Positions 35,867 through 45,414 are shown, numbered from the stretch's first letter. The stretch is DNA of 54,820 bases from Alphaproteobacteria bacterium (GCA_009694045.1 SHVY01000019.1:1-54820); one strand, 5' to 3'. The notes: generated by a model not told the origin, from the letters alone. A program made the numbers and translations.

Positions 35867-36745
35867 TCAATCCGGCCAGCGCCGGTGCAGCCACAGCCAG
35901 TGGTCGGGGCGGTCCCTGATCCAGGCCTCGATCGTGGCGTTGACGGCGGCGAGCAGGGCCGCCACGGCCTCTGGTCTGGTGCCCTGAAGCGGCGGTTCGA
36001 GCCGCGCTAGAGTCAGGCGGAACCGGGCCCTCGGCTGGCGGTCGACCCGGACCAGCACGATCGGTAGATCGAAGCGCAGCGCGAGGTCGGCCAACGCGGT
36101 ACCGGTCTTCGCTGGCCGGCCGAAGAAATCGACCGCGATGCCCTTGCTGAGCTTCTGGTCGGCCAGCAACCCCAGATGTTCGCCGCGCTTGACGGCGGCC
36201 ATGAGCTCCCGCGCGCCCGCGCGGCCCTTGGGATGATAGGTGCCGAGGGTCGCTCGGCGGAAGCCCTGCACCAGGCGCTCGACGATCGGGTTGTTGGCGG
36301 GACGGTACACGAGGTGGAGCGCCATGCCGGCCTGACCGGCGGCGAGGGACGCGATTTCCCAGTTGCCGAAATGCGCCGAGACGAACAGCACCGGGCGGTT
36401 CGCGGCCCGTAACGGCGCCAGATGCTCGAGTCCGACAATTTCCACCGGCCCCGTGGGATCGCCCGTGTCGATGGAGCCGAGGTGGGGATACTCGGCGACC
36501 ACCCGGCCGAGGTTGTCCCACATGCGGGCCACGGTGGCCCTGATCTGTCCCTCGGTCAGTTCGGGCAAGGCGCGCCGGATGTTGCGACGGGCGATCCGGC
36601 TCACGGGCAGCCACGGTCCCAGGGCGCACGCGACGCGCCCCGCGACGTCCGCCGCGACGGTGCGCGGCAGCCGGCCGAGCAGCCCGAAGGCCGCCATGGC
36701 GGCCAGTCCTTCCGCGCGATAGCGCAGGGCCCGCCACGGGCTCAT
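35867..36745 (-). CDS. Lipid A biosynthesis acyltransferase, LpxL/HtrB family
   Basis: This 292-residue protein has an N-terminal membrane-associated part and the HX4E acyltransferase motif in VSAHFGNWEIASL. LVYRPANNPIVERLVQGFRR, LLADQKLSKGIAVDFFGRPA and DHWLWLHRRW are typical of late lipid A acyltransferases, which add a secondary acyl chain to Kdo-lipid A at the inner membrane. Its ATG overlaps the lpxK stop (ATGA), so the two are coupled. Confidence 0.88.
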   Translation of the reverse strand: MSPWRALRYRAEGLAAMAAFGLLGRLPRTVAADVAGRVACALGPWLPVSRIARRNIRRALPELTEGQIRATVARMWDNLGRVVAEYPHLGSIDTGDPTGPVEIVGLEHLAPLRAANRPVLFVSAHFGNWEIASLAAGQAGMALHLVYRPANNPIVERLVQGFRRATLGTYHPKGRAGARELMAAVKRGEHLGLLADQKLSKGIAVDFFGRPAKTGTALADLALRFDLPIVLVRVDRQPRARFRLTLARLEPPLQGTRPEAVAALLAAVNATIEAWIRDRPDHWLWLHRRWPD

Positions 36746-37704
36746 GGCGCCACGCGGTCCAACAGGGCGGCCAAGGCCGCCGGGTCGTCCCATGCCACGG
36801 TGATGGGGATGGGAATGGCCAACGCCCGGGCCTCGCGGGGCAGACGAACCCAGTCCTTCTCGGTGGTGACCAGACGTGCGCCCTTGGCGGCGGTTTCTTC
36901 CACCAAGGCCATGAAGGCGGCCTCTTCGAGCATCCGGTGATCGGCGAACGCATGCCTGGAAGCGAGTGGCAACCCAGCCTCCGCCAGCATGGCGAAGAAC
37001 TTCTCCGTCCGGCCGATGCCGGCGAAGGCGACCACGGGCCGCCCGGCGAACGCCAGCAGATCGACGGTCGGTACGAAACGCGCACCGAGGATCGGGCGGT
37101 CGTGCGCCACGATCCCGCGCCGGTTCTCGCCGACGATGACGATCGCGTCGGACCGCGCGATCGCGTCGCCGGGTGGCTCGCGCAACGGCCCGGCCGGCAG
37201 GAGTCGACCGTTGCCGAACCCTTGGGTTCCGTCGACGACGAGGATGCTCAAGTCCTTGGCGAAGGTGGGGTTCTGCAAGCCGTCGTCGCAGACGATCACA
37301 TCGGCGCCTGCCGCGGCGCGCAAGGCGTGCCGGCGATCCCGGGCGATCCAGGCGGGTGCGACGTCGGCCAGCAGAAGCGCCTCATCGCCCACCGATCGGG
37401 CGTCATCCTGGGCAAGCACCACCCGGTGCGGTCCACGGAGGCGCCCGCCGTAGCCCCGCGATACCATGTGCACGCGGGCGCCACGTGCCATCAGCGTCCG
37501 GGCGAGGGCGATCGCCACCGGCGTCTTGCCGGCCCCGCCGGCCACCACGTTGCCGACACAGATGACCTTGGCGGCGCCGTGCTCGGTTCGGGCGAGAATG
37601 GGGCGGATGCGGGCCAAGACGCCGTAGACCGAGGACAGGGGCGATAGCAACCGCGGCATCCATCCGTCGCTGTCCCAGAACCGGGGCGCCCGCACCGCCG
37701 TCAC
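36742..37704 (-). CDS. lpxK: Tetraacyldisaccharide 4'-kinase LpxK
   Basis: This 320-residue kinase has the Walker A variant GNVVAGGAGKTP (51-62), the LpxK signatures MVSRGYGGRLRGPHRVV, VGDEALLLAD and VCDDGLQNPTFAKDLSILVV then DGTQGFGNG. It phosphorylates the lipid A disaccharide at the 4' position on the inner membrane. The start is GTG overlapping the waaA stop (GTGA), which supports coupling. Confidence 0.93.
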   Translation of the reverse strand: MTAVRAPRFWDSDGWMPRLLSPLSSVYGVLARIRPILARTEHGAAKVICVGNVVAGGAGKTPVAIALARTLMARGARVHMVSRGYGGRLRGPHRVVLAQDDARSVGDEALLLADVAPAWIARDRRHALRAAAGADVIVCDDGLQNPTFAKDLSILVVDGTQGFGNGRLLPAGPLREPPGDAIARSDAIVIVGENRRGIVAHDRPILGARFVPTVDLLAFAGRPVVAFAGIGRTEKFFAMLAEAGLPLASRHAFADHRMLEEAAFMALVEETAAKGARLVTTEKDWVRLPREARALAIPIPITVAWDDPAALAALLDRVAP

Positions 37705-38954
37705 CCGATGGGGTCGAGGACGGGTCGCAGGGCCGCGGCGACCCGGTCGAGGACCCGGGCGCCATGGGCGGTCGCGTCTTGGGCGGCCCTGCTCCGTGTG
37801 GCGCGCAGGGCGGGGTCGTCGAACAACCGGCCGAGCGCCGCGGGTAAGGTTTCCGCATCGACGATCTCGGCGGCGCCGCAAGCGGTCAATCGACCCGCGG
37901 CCTCGGCGAAGTTCGCCATGTGGCGGCCGAACAGCAACGGGCGCCCAAGCCGTGCGGCCTCCAGGGGGTTGTGGCCGCCCGTGAACAGCAGCGACCCAGC
38001 CACGAGGGCAACATCGGCGACCCGGTAGTACAACCCGAGGACACCCAGCGAATCGGCGACATGGATACCGGGTCGCGGCTGTTCTCCGAGACTCCGGCGG
38101 GTAACGGCCCTGCCACCGCGGGCGAGGGCCTCGACGATCGCCGGTCCCCGCTCCGGGTGGCGGGGCACGATGACGGTATGAAGGAGGGGCAGGCACGGCG
38201 CGAGCGTGTCATGGGCGCGAGCGCAGATTTCCTCCTCCCCCGGGTGGGTGCTGGCGGCAACCCAGATGGGACTGGCGGCCACGCTTCGGCGCAGGGCCGC
38301 GAGCTCCCTTTCATCAACCGGTAGGGGTGGCGCCGCCTCCTTGAGATCGCCGAGGTACCGCGCGCCCGGGGCCCCGAGGGCGCGCAGGCGCTCCGCGTCC
38401 ACCTCGCTCCGCGCCAGGGCGACGGTGAACCCGCCGACCAAGGACCGCGCCAGACCGGGCGCGCAGCGCCAGCGGGCGAAGGAGCGCGCCGACATCCGTC
38501 CGTTGACCAGTGCCGTCGGAACCCCGCGCGCCCGGGTCATCGCCAGCAGGTTCGGCCACAGCTCGGATTCCACCCACAGCGCGGCGTCGGGCCGCCAGTG
38601 GTCGAGAAACCGGGCCGCCGCCGCCGGCAGGTCGAGGGGTACGAATTGATGGAAGCAACCCGCCGGCAGCCGATCCACGAGGAGCGTCGCCGCCGACACG
38701 GTTCCGGTCGTCATCAGGAGGGACCACGCCGGATGGGCGCCGCGCAAGCCGTCGAGCAGCGGCAGCACCGCCAGGGATTCCCCCACGCTGGCGGCATGGG
38801 TCCACAGCAGAACCCCTGGAGGGCGCGGAATCGACGCATGGCCGAGCCGTTCGGAGAGCCGCGCGGGGTCTTCCCTGGCGCGGGCCAGCCGATGATCGAG
38901 CAAGGGGCCGGCAAGCGGTGTCGCCGCCCAGGTGAGGGCGCGGTACAGGCTCAT
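37701..38954 (-). CDS. waaA: 3-deoxy-D-manno-octulosonic acid transferase WaaA (KdtA)
   Basis: This 417-residue GT-B glycosyltransferase has MSLYRALTWAATPLAGPLLD, LLWTHAASVGESLAVLPLLD, LWVESELWPNLL, GDLKEAAPPLP, VPRHPERGPAI and GGHNPLEAARLGRPLLFGRH. It adds Kdo to lipid IVA at the inner membrane. I chose the ATG at 38954, which fits the family start; an ATG at 38966 overlapping the previous stop by one base is an alternative. Confidence 0.93.
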   Translation of the reverse strand: MSLYRALTWAATPLAGPLLDHRLARAREDPARLSERLGHASIPRPPGVLLWTHAASVGESLAVLPLLDGLRGAHPAWSLLMTTGTVSAATLLVDRLPAGCFHQFVPLDLPAAAARFLDHWRPDAALWVESELWPNLLAMTRARGVPTALVNGRMSARSFARWRCAPGLARSLVGGFTVALARSEVDAERLRALGAPGARYLGDLKEAAPPLPVDERELAALRRSVAASPIWVAASTHPGEEEICARAHDTLAPCLPLLHTVIVPRHPERGPAIVEALARGGRAVTRRSLGEQPRPGIHVADSLGVLGLYYRVADVALVAGSLLFTGGHNPLEAARLGRPLLFGRHMANFAEAAGRLTACGAAEIVDAETLPAALGRLFDDPALRATRSRAAQDATAHGARVLDRVAAALRPVLDPIG

Positions 38955-38965
38955 CCCCGGCCCCA

Positions 38966-39685
38966 TCACGCGGCGATGGGATCGCCCGTCCCAGGCGCCG
39001 GCTCGATCGCCGGTTGGCCCACCACACCGTCCGCCTCGGCGGCGAGGGCATTGAGCCTGGCTTCGAGCTCGGCCCGCGCCGCCTCGATCGCCGGCGCGGC
39101 GGCATCGCGGGCGACCGTCACAGGTTCACCCCAGACGAAGACCCCGCGGGCGAAGGGCAGGGCGACGATCAACCGGTCCCAGCTCGGCGCCACCCAGCGG
39201 CGCGAGACGGCGAAGGCCGCTGGGACGATCGGCGCGCCGGACAGGCGGGCCAGGTCGATGATCGCACCGCCCGCGCGCATCCGGGGACCACGGGGTCCGT
39301 CGGGCGTCAGGGCCACCGACGTGCCGCCTTTGAGGGCGCGCAGGAGGTCGCGCAAGGCCGAACCACCGCCCCGCCGGGTCGAGCCGTCGATGGTGGCGAA
39401 CCCGAGCCGCCGGGTTGCCTCGGCGATCAGCCGCCCATCGGGGTGCGACGAGATCAGCATGGCGACAGGGGCACCGCGTCGCCATGCCAGGGGGCTGAGC
39501 AGCAGCCGTCCGTGCCAGAAGGCGCCGATGAACGGTTGGCCCTCGTCCCAGAGGCGCGCTGGAATCTCACCCCGCATTGTCTCCCATCGACCGGTCGTCA
39601 TCACCAGCCGGGCCCAGAACGCGATCAACCGACCGAGGACCGCCTGCACGGGTCGGGAACGCAGTAGCCGTTTGCGAAGGCCCAC
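38966..39685 (-). CDS. DUF374 lysophospholipid acyltransferase-like protein
   Basis: This 239-residue protein has FIGAFWHGRLLLSPL, LISSHPDGRLIAEATRRLGF and ALTPDGPRGPRMRAGGAIID, the DUF374 pattern related to glycerol-phosphate acyltransferases. It always sits beside waaA/lpxK in Alphaproteobacteria, so a lipid A or envelope lipid role is inferred. The start is GTG, 3 bp after the msbA stop. Confidence 0.88.
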   Translation of the reverse strand: MGLRKRLLRSRPVQAVLGRLIAFWARLVMTTGRWETMRGEIPARLWDEGQPFIGAFWHGRLLLSPLAWRRGAPVAMLISSHPDGRLIAEATRRLGFATIDGSTRRGGGSALRDLLRALKGGTSVALTPDGPRGPRMRAGGAIIDLARLSGAPIVPAAFAVSRRWVAPSWDRLIVALPFARGVFVWGEPVTVARDAAAPAIEAARAELEARLNALAAEADGVVGQPAIEPAPGTGDPIAA

Positions 39686-39688
39686 GGC

Positions 39689-41467
39689 CTACCCCGTCGC
39701 CACCGCGAGCGGGGCCGAGTCATCGTCGAGCTGCCGGGCATACAGGCGGGCGTAGGTCCCGCCTCGTGCCAGGAGTTCCGCGTGGCCGCCGCGCTCGATG
39801 ATGCGGCCGCCCTCGATCACCACGGTCGTGTCGGCGGCACGGACCGTGGACAGGCGGTGGGCGATGACCAGGACCGTGCGCCCCCGGCACAGGCGCGCGA
39901 GCGCCGCCTGGACCAGCCGTTCGGACTCCGCGTCCAGGGACGAGGTCGCTTCGTCGAGCAGCAGGATCGGCGCATCGCGCAGCATGGCGCGGGCGATCGC
40001 CAGACGCTGTCTCTGACCGCCGGACAGGGTGACGCCGCCCTCGCCGATGACCGTGTCGTAACCACTCGGCAACGCCATGATGAAGTCGTGCGCGGCGGCG
40101 GATTCGGCGGCGCGCCGAACCGTGTCCATCGGCGCGTCCGGGCGGCCGTAGGCGATGTTGGCGCAGACCGTGTCGTCGAACAGGGCCACGTCCTGGGATA
40201 CCAACGCGATGGCCCCGCGCAGGGTCGCGAGGGAGACCTCGCGAACGTCCTGGCCGTCGATCGTGACTCGACCCTGGTCCACGTCATAGAAGCGTGGGAT
40301 CAGGTTCATGATGGTCGACTTGCCCGCGCCGGACGGGCCGACCAGGGCCGTGGTCCGCCCCGCCGGCAGGTCGAGATCGATGCCGGCCAGCGCCGAGCGG
40401 GGGCCGTAGGAGAAGTGCACGTCCGCGAACCGGACCGCGCCCGTGGTGATGTCCAAGGCACGCGCGCCGGGCGGGTCCCGCACCAAGGACGCACGGTCGA
40501 GCAGGGCGTACAGCCGCTCGGCCGCGGCGAGTCCCTCCTGCAGCGAGGCATTGAGCCCCGCCAGATTCTTCACGGGCTGGTACGCCAGCAACAGGGCGGT
40601 GATGAACGAGAAGAACGCGCCGGGCGTGGTTCGTCCGCCGATCACTTGGTTGCCGCCGTAGACGATCACCACCGAGATCGCCGCGCCGGCCAGAACCTCC
40701 ATGATCGGCCCGGCCAGCGCGCGGGCACGCTGCGACCGGGTCAGGCGCCGGAACAAGTCGTCGGCCAGCGCTCTTGCCCGCGCGCTCTCATGCGCCTCCA
40801 TGACGTAGGCCTGGATGAGCCGGACGCCGCGAATCGCCTCGGACAGGTAGGCCGCGAACCGGCCGACCGATTCCTGGGTACGTCGCGCGGCACGCCGGAC
40901 CCGGCGGCCGATCCACGCCATGGGCACGACCGCCAGGGGGAACGCGAAGAAGCTCACGGCCGCCAGAGCCCAGTCCTGGTAGAACATCACCGCGACCAGG
41001 AAGACGCAGGTCAACACGCTCTTGGCGAGGCCGGTGAGCGCCGTGGAAACCGCCGCGCGCAGGTGGTTCGCGTCGCTGGTCAGGCGGGCGACGAGTTCAC
41101 CGGAGGGGGTGCCGTGGAAGAACGTGAGGTCCTGTCGCACGAGGTGGGAGAACACCCGTGCCTGCAGGTCGGCGACGATGCGCTGGCCGACGTGCCCGAG
41201 CAGAGTCGCCTCGGCGTAGTCGGCGACCCCCTTGGCGATGAACAGGGTCATGACCAGGAACGGCAGAACGATCAGGCTGGTATGGTCGTGGTCGAGGAAC
41301 ACCCGGTTCAGCACCGGCTCCGTGAGCCAGGCGTAACCGGCCGTCGCAGCCGCGCCGATCATCATGCACAGGGCCGCCGCGGCCAGCCGTCGCGCGTGCG
41401 GGCGCACCTCGGACCGGAGCAGCCGGGTGACCAGGCGAAGCGGGGTTCCGGGCGTGGGTTGGGTCAC
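39689..41467 (-). CDS. msbA: Lipid A/phospholipid ABC exporter, MsbA type
   Basis: This 592-residue half-transporter has six membrane helices (about 20-300) and one ATPase domain with Walker A VGPSGAGKST, signature LSGGQRQRLAIARAMLRDAP and Walker B ILLLDEATSSLD plus the His switch IAHRLSTV. MsbA flips lipid A across the inner membrane. It is the first gene of the run msbA, DUF374, waaA, lpxK, lpxL-like. The start is GTG and it is divergent from the methyltransferase at 41506. Confidence 0.9.
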   Translation of the reverse strand: MTQPTPGTPLRLVTRLLRSEVRPHARRLAAAALCMMIGAAATAGYAWLTEPVLNRVFLDHDHTSLIVLPFLVMTLFIAKGVADYAEATLLGHVGQRIVADLQARVFSHLVRQDLTFFHGTPSGELVARLTSDANHLRAAVSTALTGLAKSVLTCVFLVAVMFYQDWALAAVSFFAFPLAVVPMAWIGRRVRRAARRTQESVGRFAAYLSEAIRGVRLIQAYVMEAHESARARALADDLFRRLTRSQRARALAGPIMEVLAGAAISVVIVYGGNQVIGGRTTPGAFFSFITALLLAYQPVKNLAGLNASLQEGLAAAERLYALLDRASLVRDPPGARALDITTGAVRFADVHFSYGPRSALAGIDLDLPAGRTTALVGPSGAGKSTIMNLIPRFYDVDQGRVTIDGQDVREVSLATLRGAIALVSQDVALFDDTVCANIAYGRPDAPMDTVRRAAESAAAHDFIMALPSGYDTVIGEGGVTLSGGQRQRLAIARAMLRDAPILLLDEATSSLDAESERLVQAALARLCRGRTVLVIAHRLSTVRAADTTVVIEGGRIIERGGHAELLARGGTYARLYARQLDDDSAPLAVATG

Positions 41468-41505
41468 GGCCGCGACCTTAGCATGCGGGCGGATTGAGGG
41501 GGACC

Positions 41506-42150
41506 ATGGACCGGCGGGCGTGGTCGGCCTACTACACGGCGAAGCGGATCGGGCAGCAGTGGCTGCAGGTCGAACTCCTGAACCGCCTTCCGGTCGAGCG
41601 GGTGCTGGAGATCGGGCCGCACCTCGGGCTGGTGACGGCGATGCTCGACAACGCCGGCTACGACGTCACCACCCTGGATCGCGCCCCCCGCGCCTTCGAC
41701 CGGCCGGCCGGTCCCCACATCGAAGCGGATCTTCTCGGCCTTCGACCGGAACAAGTACGGGGCTTCGACGCCATCCTCTGCTCCGAGGTCCTGGAGCACC
41801 TGCCGTGGGAGGCGGTTCCCGGCGTGCTCAGGGTGCTGCGGGCGAGCGGCGCCCCCATCCTGGTCGTCGCGGTCCCGTACGAAGCCTTCCAAGTGTTGGT
41901 GTCGCTCACCCTCAATCGCCATCGAGTCCGCCAGGCCGTGCAGTTCAAGAAACTTCGCTTCCTGCGCCGTTTCCCGACCGAGGGTGGCAACCATCGGTGG
42001 GAAGTCGGCTATCGCGGCCACGGTCTCGGGGCCTGGGAGAGGCTGCTGCGACAGGCCGGCTGGACCATCGCGCGGCGCGAATTCACCCACCCCTGCCGCA
42101 CCGTCGTCCACGTGCTGCGGGCGGAAGACAGGGGTAAGGGCAGCGGTTAG
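41506..42150 (+). CDS. SAM-dependent methyltransferase
   Basis: This 214-residue class I methyltransferase has motif I VLEIGPHLGLVTAML, the acidic loop TTLDRAPRAFD, and ILCSEVLEHLPWEAVPGVLR. The substrate is unknown. The start at 41506 follows GAGGGGGA, and the gene is divergent from msbA with 38 bp between the starts. The C-terminal TVVHVLRAED ends just before a small unknown gene. Confidence 0.83.
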   Translation: MDRRAWSAYYTAKRIGQQWLQVELLNRLPVERVLEIGPHLGLVTAMLDNAGYDVTTLDRAPRAFDRPAGPHIEADLLGLRPEQVRGFDAILCSEVLEHLPWEAVPGVLRVLRASGAPILVVAVPYEAFQVLVSLTLNRHRVRQAVQFKKLRFLRRFPTEGGNHRWEVGYRGHGLGAWERLLRQAGWTIARREFTHPCRTVVHVLRAEDRGKGSG

Positions 42151-42186
42151 AGTGTGCGGGAGCGTCACGTCGGAGGAGGGGCGACC

Positions 42187-42684
42187 ATGCAGCTCGTCAT
42201 CGAAGCCGCTGACTACCGCCGTTTGTCCCAGGAAACCCGCGACGAACTTCGCGCGGTGCTCGAAGGTCGCGCGCTCGAGCCGCGCACGAGCAAGAGCAAG
42301 AGCAACCCGGCCCTGGGCTGGCGCCGCCCGTTCGACCTGACCCCCGATCTCGCGCGCAAGCTGGTCCATGGGCTGGAGGAGGACCACGTGAAGCGGTTGA
42401 CTCTGTTCGCCAAGGGCGACGGACGGGTCGCCTTGAGCAAGCTTCTAGCCCTCACCGGCGAGACGGATTTGCGGGCCCTGTCGCACTTCGAGGGGGTGAT
42501 CACCCGCAAGCTGCGCCGGCTGATCGGCGACGAAGAGAAGAAGGCGACCTTGATCGGCTGGGACTACGATTCGACCCAGTGGAGCGGGGACGGCTGGCGG
42601 ATCGTCGACGGCATTTACTACGTCACCGAGCCTACCGCCCGGTCCCTGGCCGCCGTGGCGGGGCGCCGGCGGGCGCGGGTATAG
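42187..42684 (+). CDS. Conserved-looking protein of unknown function
   Basis: I do not recognise this 165-residue protein. It is soluble, with a basic, disordered stretch (EPRTSKSKSNPALGWRRP), then helices (LTPDLARKLVHGLEEDHVKR, ALSKLLALTGETDLRALSHF then EGVITRKLRRLIGD), and a C-terminal part LIGWDYDSTQW and YYVTEPTARSLAAV. The helical middle might bind nucleic acid (inference). It is on the same strand as the methyltransferase, 36 bp away, and convergent with tldE. Confidence 0.6.
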   Translation: MQLVIEAADYRRLSQETRDELRAVLEGRALEPRTSKSKSNPALGWRRPFDLTPDLARKLVHGLEEDHVKRLTLFAKGDGRVALSKLLALTGETDLRALSHFEGVITRKLRRLIGDEEKKATLIGWDYDSTQWSGDGWRIVDGIYYVTEPTARSLAAVAGRRRARV

Positions 42685-42691
42685 CGCGATC

Positions 42692-44029
42692 TCACAGGCC
42701 GGCGACGGTCATCCCGTCGATGCGGACCGTGGGGGCGTCGGTGCCGTAGCGGAAGACCAGGTCGTTCGCGGGGACGAGGGCCTTGAACATGTCGGGCAGC
42801 TTGCCGGCGATCGTCACCTCGCTGACCGGATAGGTCGCCCTGCCGTTCTCGATCCAGAAGCCGGCGGCGCCGCGGCTGTAGTCGCCGGTCACCAGGTTGA
42901 CCCCCATGCCGATCAGCTCGGTCACGTAGAACCCTTGGGCGATGTCGGCCATCAGCTGGGCCGGCGTCGCGGTGCCCGGGTGCAAAAAGAGGTTGGTGGT
43001 GCTGGGTGACGGCACGCCCGAGGTGCCGCGCGCCGCGTGTCCGGTGGTGCGCAGGCCGAGCTGCCGCGCCGAGCGGCAATCAAGCAGCCAGGTGGTCAAC
43101 ACGCCGTCGTCCACCAGGTGCATGGAACGGTTGCGTACGCCCTCGCCGTCGAACGGCCTGGAGCGTAGGCCGCGGCGACGGTGCGGGTCGTCGGTGATGC
43201 GAATACCGGGGGCGAAAACACGCTTGCCGAGCTGTTCCTTGAGGAAGCTGGTGCCGCGCGCAATGGACGGGCCGGAGATCGCGCCGGCGAGGTGGCCGAG
43301 CAGCCCGCGCGAGATCCTGGGATCGTAGACGATCGGCACCTTGGCGGTCGCCACCTTGCGGGCGCCGAGGCGATGGACCGCGCGTTCTCCGGCGCTGCGA
43401 CCGATCGTCGCCGGGTCCGGCAGGTCGGCGAGGAAACGGGCGCTGGCACCGTCATAGTCGCGCTCCATGGCGTCTTCCTTGCCGGCGAGGACCGAGGCAC
43501 CGACCGAGAAACTGGTGCCACCGTACGACCCGACGAAACCGTTGCTGGCGACGAGGATCGCTCGGCTGCGGCCCCAGCCGGCGTCGGCGCCCTCCGAATT
43601 GGTGACGCCGGGCACGGCCCTGGCCGCGTCCTCGGCGATGGTCGCCATGGCCAGCAGGCATTCCGGCGCGGGCTCCGCCGGGTCGGCGAGTTCCAGGTCG
43701 GGAAAGTCACCCGCGAGCTCGGCGGGATCCGCGAGGCCGCAGTGCGGGTCCTCGGGCGCGGCGCGGGCCATGGCGATGGCGCGCGCGACGACCTCGGCGA
43801 GGGCGCTCTCGCCGTGATCGGTCGAGGACACGGTGGCCTGGCGCTGGCCGACGAAGACACGGAGGCCGAGATCGCGGCCCTCCGAGCGCTCGACGCCTTC
43901 GAGCTTGCCCAATCGCCGCCCTACGGAGAGCGAGATGCCTTCTACCAGCAGGGCATCGGCCCCATCGGCGCCGCCGCGCCGCGCCAGGGCGACGAGATCG
44001 GCTAGGAGGTCGGTATCGGTTCGCGTCAT
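42692..44029 (-). CDS. tldE: TldE/PmbA-family protein
   Basis: This 445-residue protein has LGLRVFVGQRQATVSSTD, IVYDPRISRGLLGHLAGAIS and GMGVNLVTGDYSRGAAGFWI then ENG. TldE (PmbA) forms a complex with the zinc protease TldD and lacks its own metal site; together they degrade unfolded peptides and process some modified peptides. TldD is not in the window. The ATG at 44029 lies 14 bp behind the MFS gene stop, so both are probably co-transcribed. Confidence 0.88.
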   Translation of the reverse strand: MTRTDTDLLADLVALARRGGADGADALLVEGISLSVGRRLGKLEGVERSEGRDLGLRVFVGQRQATVSSTDHGESALAEVVARAIAMARAAPEDPHCGLADPAELAGDFPDLELADPAEPAPECLLAMATIAEDAARAVPGVTNSEGADAGWGRSRAILVASNGFVGSYGGTSFSVGASVLAGKEDAMERDYDGASARFLADLPDPATIGRSAGERAVHRLGARKVATAKVPIVYDPRISRGLLGHLAGAISGPSIARGTSFLKEQLGKRVFAPGIRITDDPHRRRGLRSRPFDGEGVRNRSMHLVDDGVLTTWLLDCRSARQLGLRTTGHAARGTSGVPSPSTTNLFLHPGTATPAQLMADIAQGFYVTELIGMGVNLVTGDYSRGAAGFWIENGRATYPVSEVTIAGKLPDMFKALVPANDLVFRYGTDAPTVRIDGMTVAGL

Positions 44030-44043
44030 GGGGCCCTTACGTA

Positions 44044-45222
44044 TCACAGGCCGCGGGGAATCCAGCGGGCGAGAAAGGCGAAGCCGAACAGGGCGATCCC
44101 GGTGGTGAGATAGACCACGGACAGGTCGAAGACGCTGAGCAGGGCGGCGAACAGCATGGTCGGCAGGAGCCAGGCGATGTCCCGGTACGAGGTGAAGATC
44201 ATCGTCATTTCCGGCCGCTCGTGGGCGCGCACGGCGCGCATGAAGGGAATGTAGCCGACCGAATCCAGGGTCACGGCGCACAGCGCCGCGGCGAGTTGCA
44301 GGCTGGCCGCGAGCCAGGAGTGCTCAAATAAGAGGCCGGTCCCGAGCGTGAGCGAACCCATCGCCAGGAAACAGGCGATGAACACGCGGCGCAGGCCGAA
44401 GCGGCGGCCGAACCAGCCCAGCAGCGGGGTGACGAAGAGAAACGCCGTGCCGCAGCTCAAGACCAGGGCGCCGGTCGTGGCGCTCTCGCCCGCCTGCACC
44501 ACGGTGATCGGGAGGTAGACGAAAAACGCCACCCACCAGCATTCGCGGCCGAAGTTGAGCAGCCAGGCGAGCACGAGCCTGGGCTGCGCGGCGAAGCGCC
44601 GGACGCTGGCCCATGGGTTCGCCGACTGCCCCGCCGCGCGCTGCGCGGTGATCGGCGGCGCCATCCCGAGGCCGCGAAAATAGGCGAGGAACCCGCAGGC
44701 GACGGCGGCGCTGAACAGATACACCCCAGCCGGCGATCCGGACTCGTACAGCCACACCCCGAACCACGGCCCGAAGCTCCAGGCGAACGCCGCGGCGAAG
44801 GTGCGCAAGGGTTCGGACCGGCCGAGCATGGTCTTCGGGATGTACTCCATGATGTAGAGGCTGATCACGATGTTGGTGCAGGCCACGGCGACGGCGCGCA
44901 GCAGCAGACCGCCGACCAGCCCCGCGGTCGTCGCCGTCCACAGCAGGAAGGGCGCCGCGAACAGCAAGACCCCGCCCAGGGTGTAGACCGCGTCGGCGCG
45001 GAAACGGCGCACCAGCCAGGGGATGGTGAAGGTCGCGGCGAGCCCGGCCCAGCCGACCGCCGAGAACACCGCGCTGACGTTGCGGGCGGAGCCGACCACA
45101 TCGAGCGCGACCAGCGGCAGCAGGGCGGCGAAGCAGGCCCGCGACAGCCCGTCCAGGGCACTGAGCAGGGCGAACACCCAGGGGCCGGGGGTGGTGAGGG
45201 CCGTGCGGATCCTGGACGACAT
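44044..45222 (-). CDS. MFS transporter
   Basis: This 392-residue protein shows about 12 hydrophobic segments and the MFS layout (FALLSALDGLSRACFAALLP, central charged loop, then WLLNFGRECWWVAFFVYLPI, GCGTAFLFVTPLLGWFGRRF-like). The substrate is unknown. The ATG at 45222 precedes MSSRIRTALTTPG. It starts 33 bp downstream of the palindromic element at 45255-45414 in the direction of transcription. Confidence 0.85.
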   Translation of the reverse strand: MSSRIRTALTTPGPWVFALLSALDGLSRACFAALLPLVALDVVGSARNVSAVFSAVGWAGLAATFTIPWLVRRFRADAVYTLGGVLLFAAPFLLWTATTAGLVGGLLLRAVAVACTNIVISLYIMEYIPKTMLGRSEPLRTFAAAFAWSFGPWFGVWLYESGSPAGVYLFSAAVACGFLAYFRGLGMAPPITAQRAAGQSANPWASVRRFAAQPRLVLAWLLNFGRECWWVAFFVYLPITVVQAGESATTGALVLSCGTAFLFVTPLLGWFGRRFGLRRVFIACFLAMGSLTLGTGLLFEHSWLAASLQLAAALCAVTLDSVGYIPFMRAVRAHERPEMTMIFTSYRDIAWLLPTMLFAALLSVFDLSVVYLTTGIALFGFAFLARWIPRGL

Positions 45223-45254
45223 CGCCGCCTCGTATACGATCGCGGGCCGTGGCG

Positions 45255-45414
45255 CTAGAGCACGTTCCGACCACGGTGACTCGGTCGGATCGGCCCCCTC
45301 CCCCGACCCCTCCCGCAAGGGGAGGGGAGAAGCAAGACATGACCCGCGCGTCCCCCTCCCCTTGCGGGAGGGGTCGGGGGAGGGGCGGGTCAACATGAAC
45401 GGAACGTGCTCTAG
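45255..45414. repeat. MITE-like element of nested inverted repeats
   Basis: The outer arms 45255-45269 (CTAGAGCACGTTCCG) and 45400-45414 are perfect 15-bp inverted repeats. Inside, 45295-45327 and 45353-45385 are perfect 33-bp inverted repeats, each holding the motif CCCTCCCGCAAGGGGAGGG or its complement. There is no ORF. The inner sequence is of the dispersed palindromic kind common in proteobacterial genomes. The whole element, about 160 bp with terminal repeats, looks like a non-autonomous mobile element that has been filled with, or grown from, such repeats. Confidence 0.7.
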
